64,000 nucleotides of DNA from Candidatus Methanoplasma cognatum (GCA_009777615.1 WRLM01000006.1:38774-102773), one strand, 5' to 3'. Shown: positions 1 to 12,600, counted from the stretch's first letter. The notes: generated from the sequence alone by a model not told the origin. Translations and numbers: made by a program.

Positions 1-2960
1 TGTTGTCCCAGCGCTCTTAACGGACCATATTATGGTCTTGTACGCAGCATCGGACGGTACCGCCGTTCCGGTCAGTGTCAGAGGCGTTCCGGCGGTAGCT
101 GCCGAAGACACTCCTATTATGTCCATGACAGGAACCAGAACCGATACGCCATACTTCACGATGATCGCGTCGCTGTTACCTTTCCATGCAACGCCTGTCC
201 AATCCCCGTTATCTAATACGTCTGAATACCCAACGGCGACGATGCCGCCAGATATAGCTGTTACTGAATAATAACAATCGCCGCTTGACCCGCCGACATT
301 ATCTTTCCACACTATGTCGCCATTGTTGTCATACTTCACGATGATCGCATCGGCGTCACCTTTCCCCATGACGCCGGTCCAGTCGCCATTGCCGAACAGG
401 CTCGAGTACCCTACAGCGACAACACCGTCTGGTACCGTCGTTACTGATCGATAATAATCGCTGCCTGACCCGCCAAAGTTCTTCTTCCACACCACATTGC
501 CATTGTTGTCATATTTCACGATGATCGCATCGGAACCGCCTTTCCCTGCGACGCCCCCCCAATCGCCATTACTGAAAGAAGTCGAATGCCCCGCTACCAC
601 AATGCCGTCTGGTACCGCCGTCACTGACTGATAAATATCGCCGCCTGATGTACCGAAGTTTTTCTTCCATACAACATCGCCGTTGTTGTCATATTTCACG
701 ATGATTGCGTCATAGCTACCTTTTCCTACGGTGCTTGCCCAGTCGCCATTACCAAATGCTTCCGAATATCCCGCGGCGACAACACCATCGGATACGGTCG
801 TCACTGATTGATAATAATCGCCGCTTGACCCGCCAAAGTTCTTCTTCCACACTACATTGCCATTATTGTCATACTTCACGATGATCGCATCGTAGCCGCC
901 TTTCCCTGTGACGCCCGCCCAATCACCGTTGCCAAAAGAAGTCGAATACCCCACTACCACAACGCCATCGGGTACTGCCGTCACTGAATTATAATAATCC
1001 TGGCCGGATCCGCCGAAGTTCTTCTTCCATACAACGTTGCCATTGTTGTCATACTTCACGATTATCGCATCAGTGCCGTCTTTCCCTGCGACGCCCGCCC
1101 AATCACCATTGCCAAATTTGCTCGAATATCCAACGGCAATAAGGCCGTCAGATACTACTGCCACCGATCGATAATGATCCTGGCCGGACCCGCCAAAGCT
1201 CTTCTTCCATACAATGTTGCCGTTGTTGTCATACTTCACGATTATCGCATCGGTGCCGCCTTTCCCTCCGATGCTCGCCCAATCGCCATTGCCAAATGCA
1301 CCAGAATATCCCACAGCGACAATGCCGTCGGGTGTAGCCGCTACAGATAGGTATTCATCCTGGCCGGACCCGCCGAAGCTCTTTTTATATATTTCTTCCA
1401 AAAGAACAGAGGCGCACTCCGCCTCTATGATGAAGTCCTTCACGAAGTCTACGCCGGGCGAGATGCCGTTTGCGACAATGGCTGTCACAACAACTGTACC
1501 TGTCGCTGCTACGGATAACACATTTCCGCTGATGATCGCCCCCGTTGTCCCAGCACTCTTAACAGACCATGTTATGGTCTTGTATGCAACTTCGGAAGGG
1601 ACCACGGTTCCGGTCAGCGTCAGAGGAATTCCAGCAGTAGCCGTCAAAGGCACCCCCGTTATGTTCGTGACAGGAGCCGGAGCCGTTACGAAATACTTCA
1701 CGATAATTGCATCATTGTTACCTTTCCCTACGATGCCTGTCCAATCCCCATTATCAAATGCGTTAGAACATCCCGCAGCGACAACGCCGTCGGGTACCGC
1801 TGTCACTGAGAAACAAGCATCGTTACCTGACCCGCCGAAGTTCCTCTTCCATACTACATTGCCATTGTTGTCATATTTCACGAGGATCATGTCGGCGCCG
1901 CCTTTTCCCGCAACGCCGGTCCAATCACCATCACCTAGTGTGCCTGAATGCCCCGCGAGGATTATGCCATCGGGTACTGCCGCCGCTGAACGATACATAT
2001 CGTTATCCGGCCCGCCGAAGTTCTTCTTCCATACTACATTGCCGTTGTTGTCATATTTCACGACTGTCGCATCGTTGTTACCTTTCCCTGCGAAACCGAT
2101 CCAGTCGCCGTCACCGAAAGCATTGGAGTATCCGGCGGCGACAATGCCGTCGGGCACTGCTGTTACCGAGTAATAGTAGTCATAGCCTGACCCACCGAAG
2201 TTTTTCTTCCACACCACATTGCCATTGTTGTCATACTTCACGATGATTGCATCCCATCCGCCCTTCCCAGTAGCACCGGCCCAATCACCGATACCGAATG
2301 CGCCCGAGTATCCCACGACGACAATGCCGTCTGGCACTGCCGTTACTGATTGATAATAATCGCTGCCTGACCCGCCAAAGTTCTTCTTCCACACCACATT
2401 GCCGTTGTTGTCATACTTCACGATGATTGCATCATAGCCGCCTTTCCCTTTGATGTCGGTCCAATCGCCGTTACCCATTGAATTAGAATTACCTACGGCG
2501 ACAACGCCGTCTGGTACTGCCGCCACCGAGTAATAATAATCAACGTTGGTTCCGCCGATATTCTTCTTCCATAATACATTGCCATTGTTGTCATATTTTA
2601 CAATGATGGCATCGTTGTAACCTTTTCCTGCGACACCGATCCAATCACCATTGCCGAATGAGTCCTGGTATGAAATACCCACAGCGACAATGCCGTCGGG
2701 CACTGCCGTCACTGAATAATAATAATCATCATCTGACCCACCAAAATTCTTCTTCCATATTACATTGCCATTGTTATCATACTTCACGATGATCGCATCG
2801 ATTTTACCTTTACCTTCGACGCCCGTCCAATCTCCGTCGCCAAATGCGCCTGAATACCCAACGGCGACAATACCGCCTGGTACTGCCGTTACTGATTGAT
2901 AATAATCCTGGCCGGACCCGCCGAAGTTCTTTCCGTACATTTCGCCGCTACCGTCTCCTC
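1..2960 (-). repeat. 180-bp tandem coding repeats within a 1542-bp supra-repeat
   Basis: The codons for YDNNGN recur at about 325, 505, 685, 865, 1045, 1225 and again at about 1870, 2050, 2230, 2410, 2590 and 2776, a period of 180 bp (60 residues). The Ig-like segment near positions 2-140 returns at 544-680 beyond position 1000, so the whole Ig-plus-repeats block repeats with an offset of 1542 bp (514 codons). The copies differ mainly at scattered positions, which fits unequal recombination within the gene. Confidence 0.85.
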
Positions 2961-3048
2961 CCGACATGGAAGTAACAGCGACCGATACTAGCGCAAGCGA
3001 TACTGTCAGCAACGCAAGCACTACTAAAACACTCTTTTTGCCTTTCAT
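1..3048 (-). CDS. Giant secreted propeller-repeat/Ig-like surface protein (3' end outside window)
   Basis: Open reading frame on the minus strand from an ATG at 3048 to the left edge with no stop (at least 1016 residues). Residues 1-~28 form a signal peptide (MKGKKSVLVVLALLTVSLAL, then a hydrophobic stretch). The mature part is a chain of 60-residue repeats with the core DAIIVKYDNNGNVVWKKNFG, followed by G-SGSDYYQSVTAVPDG-VAVGYS and GNGDW. This style resembles SBBP/beta-propeller repeats of bacterial and archaeal surface proteins. Seven units are followed by an Ig-like (Big_2-type) domain near 1395-1700, then about seven more units and a second Ig-like domain that reaches the edge. A GAGGT ribosome binding site precedes the ATG. 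The role is probably adhesion or cell-surface interaction; the family assignment is by repeat style only. Confidence 0.85.
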   Translation of the reverse strand, partial: MKGKKSVLVVLALLTVSLALVSVAVTSMSGGDGSGEMYGKNFGGSGQDYYQSVTAVPGGIVAVGYSGAFGDGDWTGVEGKGKIDAIIVKYDNNGNVIWKKNFGGSDDDYYYSVTAVPDGIVAVGISYQDSFGNGDWIGVAGKGYNDAIIVKYDNNGNVLWKKNIGGTNVDYYYSVAAVPDGVVAVGNSNSMGNGDWTDIKGKGGYDAIIVKYDNNGNVVWKKNFGGSGSDYYQSVTAVPDGIVVVGYSGAFGIGDWAGATGKGGWDAIIVKYDNNGNVVWKKNFGGSGYDYYYSVTAVPDGIVAAGYSNAFGDGDWIGFAGKGNNDATVVKYDNNGNVVWKKNFGGPDNDMYRSAAAVPDGIILAGHSGTLGDGDWTGVAGKGGADMILVKYDNNGNVVWKRNFGGSGNDACFSVTAVPDGVVAAGCSNAFDNGDWTGIVGKGNNDAIIVKYFVTAPAPVTNITGVPLTATAGIPLTLTGTVVPSEVAYKTITWSVKSAGTTGAIISGNVLSVAATGTVVVTAIVANGISPGVDFVKDFIIEAECASVLLEEIYKKSFGGSGQDEYLSVAATPDGIVAVGYSGAFGNGDWASIGGKGGTDAIIVKYDNNGNIVWKKSFGGSGQDHYRSVAVVSDGLIAVGYSSKFGNGDWAGVAGKDGTDAIIVKYDNNGNVVWKKNFGGSGQDYYNSVTAVPDGVVVVGYSTSFGNGDWAGVTGKGGYDAIIVKYDNNGNVVWKKNFGGSSGDYYQSVTTVSDGVVAAGYSEAFGNGDWASTVGKGSYDAIIVKYDNNGDVVWKKNFGTSGGDIYQSVTAVPDGIVVAGHSTSFSNGDWGGVAGKGGSDAIIVKYDNNGNVVWKKNFGGSGSDYYRSVTTVPDGVVAVGYSSLFGNGDWTGVMGKGDADAIIVKYDNNGDIVWKDNVGGSSGDCYYSVTAISGGIVAVGYSDVLDNGDWTGVAWKGNSDAIIVKYGVSVLVPVMDIIGVSSAATAGTPLTLTGTAVPSDAAYKTIIWSVKSAGTT

Positions 3049-3135
3049 CGTGATACCTCTTTTTTAATAAAGGCCTGCCTGAATCTAAATTACGGCCTGC
3101 CCCCATACTACTTGAATAATTGTAGGAGTTAACAG

Positions 3136-3143
3136 TATAAATA
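3136..3143 (-). promoter_or_regulatory. TATA box of the left surface gene
   Basis: Minus-strand TATTTATAC core 88 bases upstream of the ATG at 3048, predicting a 5' leader of about 60 bases. The same nine-base core lies 82 bases upstream of the other giant gene, and the leaders resemble each other. Confidence 0.6.
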
Positions 3144-3156
3144 ACAGAATCATTAA

Positions 3157-3174
3157 GTTCGACATTGGTCGAAC
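3157..3174. promoter_or_regulatory. Perfect inverted repeat, operator-like
   Basis: GTTCGAC-ATTG-GTCGAAC, two perfect 7-base arms around a 4-base spacer. It lies about 14 bases upstream of the TATA box at 3136-3143 on the minus strand, where archaeal activators or BRE-proximal regulators bind. No counterpart was seen upstream of the sister gene. Confidence 0.45.
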
Positions 3175-3665
3175 GATGGCATCCTTATTGGGGAAGAAGG
3201 CATCATTATCCAGCTTATATGAAGCTATAGAACTGGCACCCAACTCCATATCGGGATAAGAACCGGTCGCTTTCGCCGTACAGTGCGGTTCATGAACAGC
3301 GCGCTATATCTGCATGAGGGAGTGAGGAGCTTTGCGGCGGCGCGCCTCGTTCGATCTCCTAAAAGAGAATGGCGGACCGTTAAGCACGCGGCGCGGTCGG
3401 AGCGGCCGGTCATCGCCGCAGCGTGTGCGGAAACCGCCTTTTTCTTATAAAATAAAAATCAGCTGCATATGATAAATATGACCACTCGACAGAGGGCCGC
3501 TGAACACTGCGGCAGAGCAGATGATATTCGAATCATCTTCTCAGACCGGTGTTTTGAATTCAGCCTGCCTCCCTGTCTTGTGATCTGGTCGCCTGTGTGG
3601 ATGATGACCTCCGCAGTACGGTCAATCATCCTTTTAGAGACCTTTCATTAAGTACACGACACCTT

Positions 3666-6600
3666 TTACGCATAGACAACCACTGGGTCATTGTTCCACA
3701 CTGCATCATTGCCAACCCATGCCCATTCCCAGCCTAAATTCTCCTCCCATGTGTTGAGGATCATACATCCGCCAAGCATCCCCAGCTTATAGCCTTCCCA
3801 GGTTGCGTCGCAGTAATAGTATGTTTTCCCCCCATATTCTACATGAGTTCCGGTTCCGTCTGTTACAAGAACGCCGGCAGTGATGTGGTCTCCCATCCGG
3901 CCTCCCCCTATCCCCTTTGTGTCCACGTCATGTATCACGAATTCGTAATCCATTGCTTTGATCAAGTATACAAAGAGTAGAGCATGGTCCTCGCAGTCGC
4001 CTCCTCGGTTCAGAAGGGGTTCTCCTTTCTGTTTGGCTTCTTCTTCAGAGGCAGAGAGGGCTTTTCCTTCCCAGAACGTCTCGGTAGGCAGCTTCCAATA
4101 CTCTCCCACCCCCATACTCTGATTGTCGGTCACAAACGGAATATTCTGAACGAACCTCAGTACGAAATTGATGCGGCTGGAATCGCTCCAGCCGGCGGTG
4201 ACCACTGTGAAGGCATCCGCTATGCTCTTCAGCACCGGATCCTCATATGACAGATAGTCACCTAGTGTGTCTGTGTATCCCCATTGCTGCCTGTCCAGAT
4301 CCCTGCCCAACGCCTCCAGCGCATTTCCCACTATCTCGTTGTACAGTTCTTCGGACATCTGAACGTTCATTGTTGCGGTGCCTCTGTCTATTACCAGCTG
4401 GACATAGTCATTTTCCGCTTCAGCAAAAGGGGTCATTGAGACACTTGCATACGTCCATGTATAGGCCGGAGCTCCCCTGCCTGTATCGGATTCTAGGAAA
4501 TACGCAGTGTATTCCATGTCAACGAGGTTCATGCCCAAATACCTGGATGGATTCGTGGAGTTATCATCCCAGTACAGGAAAACATACCCTGCGTTCTCTG
4601 AGACCTCGATCGTCAGAAGGTCCATCTTGTTGACCTCAAACTGCCCCCCATATGGGATGGACGCGGTCATTCCCGGCAGAGACCAGGCGAACGTTCCCGC
4701 TCCCGGCGGGTCGGCGGTCAGAGTTATCACGGACTTGCTTCCGGCTGTATTGTAAAGGAAGTATGCCGTCAGCGAGGCGTCGTCGGACAAGGTGAGTTCC
4801 TTAATCGCGTCCGTGGAGGCATCCTCCCAGAACCGGAAGTCGGATCCGAGGACCGGACTTATCTCCACGATCTCATCGAGGTTGAAGGTCACCGGCAGGC
4901 CGAGGTATGGAGTCCATGCCGTATCTCCCAGGAGCCTGTACTGGAGGGCGCCTGATCCCAGTGGGTATGCGCTCAGGGTCAGGGTCACTGTGCTGGGTTG
5001 GAAGTATGCGGTCAGCGCGGCATCCGCAGACATTGTGTATACCCTGTCTGTGCCGGTGCTTGAGTCCTCCCAGTACCGGAAGACGTATTCGGGTTCCACA
5101 GTTGTTCTGATCTCTATGCTGTCATTTTCGTTGAACACCACCAGCCCTTCGTAGGCAAACCATGTTTCCGTTCCTGTGAGCTTGTACTCAAAGGCACCTG
5201 CCCCTTCGGGGTATGACTCCAGGGTCAGAGTCACTGTGTCTGGCCCAAGGAAGTATGCCCTGTATGACGCGTCGCCGCTTTGAGGCGCGCTCACGAACCT
5301 TGACGTGCTTACGGAGTTGTCCTCCCAGTACAGGAAGGTGTATCCGTACGCCTCTGTCGTAATAATTGTCAGGTCATCGGTGTTGTTGACGTAGAATGAT
5401 CCGTTGTACCCAAGGAACACGGACATTCCCGGCAGGGTCCACTCAAATGTTCCCGCTCCTCCCGGGAAGGCGTCCAGAGTTATCTGGACACGCTCATTGG
5501 ATATCTCCGAGAGGAAATAGGCCATCAGAGTGTTGCCTGTAGGCAGTATTGTGTATTCCATCACGGGGTCGTCGTCGGCATTCTCCCAGAACCTGAATGC
5601 ATATGTGGGTTCAGCGATTGCTCTGATCTCTACGGTGTCGCCGATATCGAATGTCGCCGGCATGCCGCCGTAAGGGATCCATACCGTCGCTCCCTTAAGC
5701 CTGTACTCAAAGGTACCGGCCCCTGCGGGGTATGTATCCAGAATCAGAGGGGCCGTGACGTCAAAGTATGCGGTGTATCCCGTGTCGTCGGTAACCATGC
5801 TCAAATGTCGGGATGGGTCCGTGGAGTTATCCTCCCAGTACTGGAAGCCATATCCCGCGCCCCCTACAGCTTCGATCGTCAGAGAGTCCATCTTGTTTAC
5901 CTCAAACGGCCCTTCATATGGGATGGACACGGTCATTCCGTCCAGCTGCCAATAGAACGTTCCCGTTCCCGGCGGGCTGGCGGTCAGAGTTATCGTGGAC
6001 TTGCCTCCGGCTATATTGAAAAGGAAGTATGCGTTCAGCGAGGTGTCGGCGGACAATGTGAGTTCCTTCGGTGTGTCCGTGGAGGTGTCCTCCCAGAACC
6101 AGAAGTCGACTGTGGGCTGGGAGGGGACCGGGTTTACTTCCACGATATCGCCGACGTTGAACGTAATCGGCAAGCCAACGCCAGTGTGGGGGGTCCATGC
6201 CGTATCTCCCTGAAGCCTGTACTGGAAGGAAGCCATTCCCAACGGGTATGCGGTCAGGGTCAGAGTCACTGTGCTGGATTGGAAGTATGCGGTCAGCATT
6301 GCATCGGAGGATATGGTGTATACTCTATATTCGCCGGTGCTTAAGTCCTCCCAGTTCTGGAAGGTGTATCCGGGTTCCGCAATCGCTCTGATCACTACGA
6401 CATCGCCTGCGTAGAATGCCGCCGAAGTAGTGTAGGTGTTCCATACCGCTTCTCCTTGGAGTCTGTATTCAAAGGTACCTGCCCCAACGGAGTATGATTC
6501 CAGGGTCAGATAGACCGTCGTGGGGGGGTCATCAGAGAGGAAGGATGCTGTCAGCGCGGCACCGCCGGCGGACATTGTGACGGTCCTAACGGGGTTGGTG

Positions 6601-9600
6601 CCGGCATCCTCCCAGGACTGGAAGGTGTAGTCGGGCGCCGCAGTTGCTATGATCTCTATGACATCGCCGATGTTGAACCACTCCGGCGAGCCGAGGTATG
6701 CGACCCAGTCTGTCATTCCCTGGAGCCTGTAATCGAAGGTACCGGCCGTCGCCGGGTCTGCGTTCAGGGTCAGGCTGACCGCGTTGAGGTCATCGAGGAA
6801 GTACGCAGTGTATTCCGCAGTGGCTACAATATGCGTGCCAACATTCCTCGACTGGCTTGCCGAGACGTTGTCCAACCAGTACTGGAAGGTGTAGTCCTGC
6901 GCCTCATCGACTGCGATGGTCAGGTCGTCGTCCTTGTTGATCGCGAACGACGCGCCGCTAGCGCACGGGAAGGATCCGGTCATTCCGCCCAGCCGCAATG
7001 TGAATGTTCCTCCTGCCGACGGGTCGGCGGTCAGGGTTATCGTTACCCAATCGCCGGGGTTGTCGGAGAGGAAGTATGCTGTCAGTGTCTCATTGGTGTA
7101 AGGAACTGAAGACATAGTGTATGTCCTCGGGTTGCTGTTAGTGTTGTCCTCCCAGAACCGGAAGGTGTATCCGTTTGTCGCATATGTTCTAATCTCTACG
7201 ATGTCGCCTGGGTTGAGTTGTACCGGCATGGTGTAAGTGGTCCATGACGACACTCCATTAACCCTGTACTCAAAGACGACATCCGCGGCGGCGGGGGACG
7301 ACTCAAGGGTCAGGGTGACCATGTCAACTCCAGAGAAATATGCAGTGTAGCTCTTTGTGTCGGTGACGTGGGTGCCCACGGCCCTTGACATGCTTGTAGA
7401 CGAATCCTCCCAATACATGAAGGTGCCCGTATCCTCTATGGTCTCGATCATCAGGTAGTCGGTCTTGTTGATCACGAACGGCACGCCGTCCACATACGGA
7501 ACGAATGCGGTCATTCCGCCCAGCTGCCATTCGAACGTTCCCGCTCCCGAGGGGCTGGCGATCAGGGTTATCTCGACAGTGTCAGTTCCGAGGAAGTATG
7601 CTGTATCCGACTGGTCGCCGGCGGACATGTTAAATGTCCTTTCAGGGTCAGTATCCGCATCCTCCCAGAACAGGAAGGTGCACACGGGTTGCGCGTCTGC
7701 CCTAACATTTACGACATCCACATCGTTGAACGCCATCGTCGTTCCTCCTACGAATTCACGCCAATACGTCATTCCGACGTTAGCGATCTGGTACTTGAAG
7801 TCGCCGTACCCTGCGGGGAGGTCATACAGCGTCAGGTCGGCCTGCTCGCTGAGGTTGTCAGTGAGGAAGTACGCAATGAAGTTCTTCTCGTCTTCGCCCA
7901 GCTGCCAGGAGTCTATGGTCCTGGATACGTTATCATCATGCTCATCCATCCAGAACTGGAAGGTGTAGCCGAGTTCCGCTATGGCCCCGATAACCAGGTC
8001 ATCGATATGTTTGTTGACGTAGAACGGTCCGGTGTATTCGAACACGTTGGGCATTCCGTATACCTGCCAAGTGAACGTTCCCGTTCCCGACGGTACGTCG
8101 GTCATGGTTACCAGGACCCTGCTGTTGGGATCGTCCGCGAGGAAGTATGCGACACCGGTGTTATTGATGCTGTCGAATGACCTGACGGGATTGGTGTTTG
8201 TGATTACCTCCCAGTACTGGAAGGTATACCCTTGTACACCGACCGCTCTGACCTGTACGGTATCGCCGACGTTGAACATCTCCGAGCCTGTGTATGCGGC
8301 CCAGCCTGTCATTCCGGAGAGCATGTACTCAAAGGTGCCCAGCCACGATGGTACCGCCTGGAGGTCCAGGGCGAACCTCTCGGCGGGGTTGTCAGAGGTG
8401 AAGAACGCAGTGTACGTCTCTGTACCGGCGTTTAGGGGGTGGTTGCCCACATTCCTGGTGGGGCTTGTGGAAGCATCCTCCCAGACCAGGAAGGTATGTG
8501 TGAGTTCCGCTTCGGCCCTGATGGTCAGGTCGTCGATCTTGTTAATCTCAAACGGCGTGCCGCTTATATACGGAACAAAGTCGGTCATTCCGTCCAGCTG
8601 CCAGGAGAACGTTCCTCCTACCGACGGCACGGCGATCAGGGTTATCTCGACCGTGTCAGCTCCGAGGAAGTATGCCGTAAGCGTGGTGTCGCCGACCGGC
8701 ATTGTGTATGCCCGCTCGGCGTTGTCGTCGGCATTCTCCCAGAACAGGAAGCTGTATCCGGATTCCGCAGTTGCTCTGACCTCTATGGCATCACCAACAT
8801 TGAATTGCACCGGCGCAGCGTAGGCGAGCCAAGCCGTCATCCCCATTAGCCTATACTCAAAGGTACCGGCTGCGGGGTTGACGTCGGGTAACGCCTCGAG
8901 GGTCAGATACGGCGCGGCGGCGTCAAGGAAGTACGCAGTGTATCCCTCTGTGCCGGTGGTGTTGAGGAGGTGGTCGCCCACAATCCAGGTTGGGGTTGTG
9001 TAAACATTCTCCCATGAGACGAATGTGTATAATGCCGCTTGCTCGGCATGAACGGTCAGGTCATCGCTTTTGTTGATCACGAACGGCGTGCCGCTAACGT
9101 ACGGAATGAACGCGGTCATTCCGTCCAGCTGCCAAGAGAATGTTCCCGCTCCAGGCGGGCTGGCGGTCAGGGTTATCTCTACCCAATCGCCGGAGTTGTC
9201 GGAGAGGAAGTATGCCGTCAGTGTCTCATTGGTGTAAGGAACTAAAGACATAGTGTATGTCCTCGGGTTGCTGGTAGTGTTGTCTTCCCAGAACCGGAAG
9301 GTGTATCCGTTTGTCGCGGATGTTCTGATCTCTACTGTTTCGCCGGGGTTGAATTGTACCGGCATGGTGTAAGTGATCCATGACGGCGTTCCCTGAACCC
9401 TGTACTCGAAGACGACATCCGCAGCGGCGGGGGACGACTCAAGGGTCAGGACGACCATGTCTACTCCGGAGAAGTATGCAGTGTAGCTCTTGGTGTCGGT
9501 GACATGGGTGCCCACGAGCCTTATCATGCTTGTAGACATGTCCTCCCAATACAGGAAGGTGCCCGTATCCTCTATGATCTCGATCATCAGGTAGTCGGCC

Positions 9601-12600
9601 TTGTTGACCACGAACGGCGTGCCGCTCACGTACTGGACCCACGCGGTCATTCCGAAAAACTGCCATCTAAACGTTCCAGCTCCCAACGGGCTGGCGGTCA
9701 GGGTTATCTCTACCCAATCGCTGGGATCATCGGAGAGGAAGTATGCATACACAGTTGTGCCTATTTGGTCGATTAAGGTTATAAAAATCTCATCCTCTGA
9801 AGCATCTTGCCAGAACAGGAAGTCATATCCACTTTCCGGGACTGCTCTGAGCTCTACGACGTCGCCGATGTTGAATAGCTCGCCATAAGTATACGTGGTC
9901 CATCCTTCCATTCCTGGATACCTGTACTCAAAGGTGCTGGCTCCAGCGGGCATTGATCCAATGAACAATGGAGCCGTGTCGGTTCCGAGGAAGTATGCGG
10001 TATATTCCTCAGTGCCGACGATGTTGCTGAGATGGTCGCCCACATTCCTGTAGAGAATTGTAGAAGTATCATCCCAGAACATGAATGTATGTGTAAGTTC
10101 CGCTTCGGCTTCAATGAACAGATTGTCGCTCTTGTTGATCACGAACGGCGTGCCGCTAACGTACGGAATGAACGCGGTCATTCCGTCCAGCTGCCAAGAG
10201 AATGTTCCCGCTCCCGGCGGGCTGGCGGTCAGAGTTATCGTTACCCAATCGCCGGGGTTGTCGGAGAGGAAGTATGCCGTCAGTGTCTCATTGGTGTAAG
10301 GAACTGAAGACATAGTGTATGTCCTCGGGTTGCTGTTAGTGTTGTTCTCCCAGAACCGGAAGGTGTATCCGTTTGTCGCATACGTATTGATCTCTACGAC
10401 ATCGCTGGGGTTGAGTTGTACCGGCATGGTGTAAGTGGTCCATGACGGCGTTCCATTAACCCTGTACTCGAAGACGACATCCGCAGCGGCGGGGGACGAC
10501 TCGAGGATCAGGACGACCATGTCAACTCCGGAGAAGTATGCAGTGTATTCCGCAGTGCCTGTGATGTTGCTGAGATGGTCGCCCACATTCCTGTAGGGGC
10601 TTGTGGAAAAATCTTCCCAATACATGAAGGTGCCCATATCTTCTGTGGTCTCGATCGTCAGGTAGTCGGCCTTGTTGATCATGAACGGCGTGCCGCTCAC
10701 GTACGAAAAGGATGCGGTCATTCCTGGCAGCGACCAAGAGAATGTTCCCGCTCCCGAGGGGCTGGCGGTCAGGGTTATCTCTACCCAATCGCTGGGATCA
10801 TCGGAGAGGAAGTATGCATACACAGTTGTGCCTAATTGGTCGATGGAGGTTGTAAATATCTTATCCTCTGAAGCATCTTCCCAGAATTGGAATTCATAGT
10901 CACCTATCGGGACTGCTCTGAGCTCTACGATGTCGCCGACGTTGAATGACTCGCCGTAAGTATATGCGGTCCATCCTTCCATCCCGAGATACCTGTACTC
11001 AAAGGTGCCGGCTCCTGTGGGCGTTGGAATAACGAACAATGGGGCCGTGTCATTTCCGAGGAAGTACGCAGTGTACGTATGGGCGTTGCCGTTGCCGCTA
11101 TGGTCAGCTACATCCAAGGTTGGGTTTGCAGTACCGTTACTCCAGACCTTGAAGGCGTATCCGGGTTCCGCTGTGGCCTCGACGAACAGTCTGTCGCTCT
11201 TGTTGATCCTGAACGGTACGCCGTCCACGTACGGAACGGATGCAGTCATTCCGTCCAGCCACCATGTGAACGTTCCCGCTCCCGAGGGGCTGGCGGTCAG
11301 GGTTATCTCTACCCAGTCGCCAAAGACGTCTGAGACGAAGTACGCTGTATCCGACTGGTCACCGAGGGACATATCAAATTGCCTTAAGGGATTAGTGTCC
11401 ATATCCTCCCAGAACATGAAGGTGCACGAGGGTTGCGCATCTGCCCTAACATATACGATGTCCCCCTTATTGAACGCCATCGTCGTTCCTACGAAGTTGT
11501 GCCAAGACGTCATTCCAACACCAGCGATCTGGTACTTGAAGTCGCCATACCCTACGGGGAGGTCATACAGCGTCAGGTCGGCCCGCTCGCTGAGGTCGTC
11601 AGTGAGGAAGTACGCAATGTATTCTTTCTCATCGTCATCCAGATAGAAGGAGTATATGTCCCTGAGTGCAGTCGTAATTGGTTCATCTATCCATTGCTTG
11701 AAGGTGTAGTCGGGTTCCGCTATGGCCACGATCGTCAGGTCATCGATATACCTGTTGACGTAGAACGGTCCGGTGTATTCTAAAGCATAGGGCATTCCAT
11801 ATAATTGCCAAGTGAACGTTCCCGCTCCCGACGGGAGGTTGGTCAGGGTTATTCTTACCCTGCCGCCGGAGTCGTCCGCGAGGAAGTATGCGAAACCGGA
11901 GTTATTGATACTGTCGAATGACCTGACGGGATTGGTGTTTGTGATTACCTCCCAGTACTGGAAGGCATACCCTTGTACACCGACCGCTCTGACCTGTACG
12001 GTATCGCCAACGTTGAACATCTCCGAGCCTGTGTATGCGGCCCAGGCTGTCATTCCGGGGAGCATGTATTCAAAGGTGCCCAGCCATGATGGTACCGCCT
12101 GGAGGTCCAGGGCGAACCTCTCGGCGGGGTTGTTAGGGGTGAAGAACGCAGTGTACGTCTCTGTGCCGGTGGTGTTGAGGAGGTGGTCGCCCACATGCCT
12201 GGTGGGGGTTGTGGTAGCGTCCTCCCAAATCAGGAGGGTGTATCCGGGTTCCCCTGCGGCCTCAACGGTCAGATCGTCGCTCTTATTGATGAAGAATGGC
12301 GTGCCGCTCACATACGGAACGGACGCGGTCATCCCGTCCAGCTGCCAGGAGAACATTCCTCCTACCGACGGCACAGCGACCAGGGTTATCTCGACAGTGT
12401 CAGTTCCGAGGAAGTATGCGGTATGCGAGACACCGCCGACGGGTATTGTGAATATCCTCGGGTTGGTGTCGATGGCATCTTCCCAGAACATGAATGTGTA
12501 TGGAGATGCTGCGGCCGCTCTTACCTCTATGTTGTCGCCGACATTGAATTGCACCGGCGTGGTGTAGGGGAGCCAAGTTGTCGTCCCTAGGAGCCTGTAC

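Larger units (their letters stand above)
3049..3665. other. Intergenic region: leader and promoter of the left surface gene
   Basis: The 617 bases between the two giant genes hold the left gene's 5' leader (3049-3110) with a repeated GGCAGGCC, a TATA box (3136-3143) and a perfect inverted repeat (3157-3174). Between 3180 and 3665 short open frames exist on both strands but none has a convincing ribosome binding site or a recognisable product. I see no RNA gene there. Confidence 0.6.

Noticed and set aside
1214..2173. Long plus-strand frame of 319 codons
   Set aside because: It is the antisense reading of the 180-bp repeats; the minus strand gives regular repeats with a signal peptide.
1..2960. 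CRISPR array
   Set aside because: The regular 180-bp period is coding; there are no short identical repeats separated by unique spacers, and no cas genes.
3225..3651. Short frames in the gap between the giant genes (minus 62 codons, plus 52 and 60 codons)
   Set aside because: No ribosome binding site, no recognisable product, and frames on both strands overlap.
8032..8823. Plus-strand frames of 160-260 codons inside the giant gene
   Set aside because: They are antisense shadows that recur at the same offsets as the InlB units and have no ribosome binding sites.
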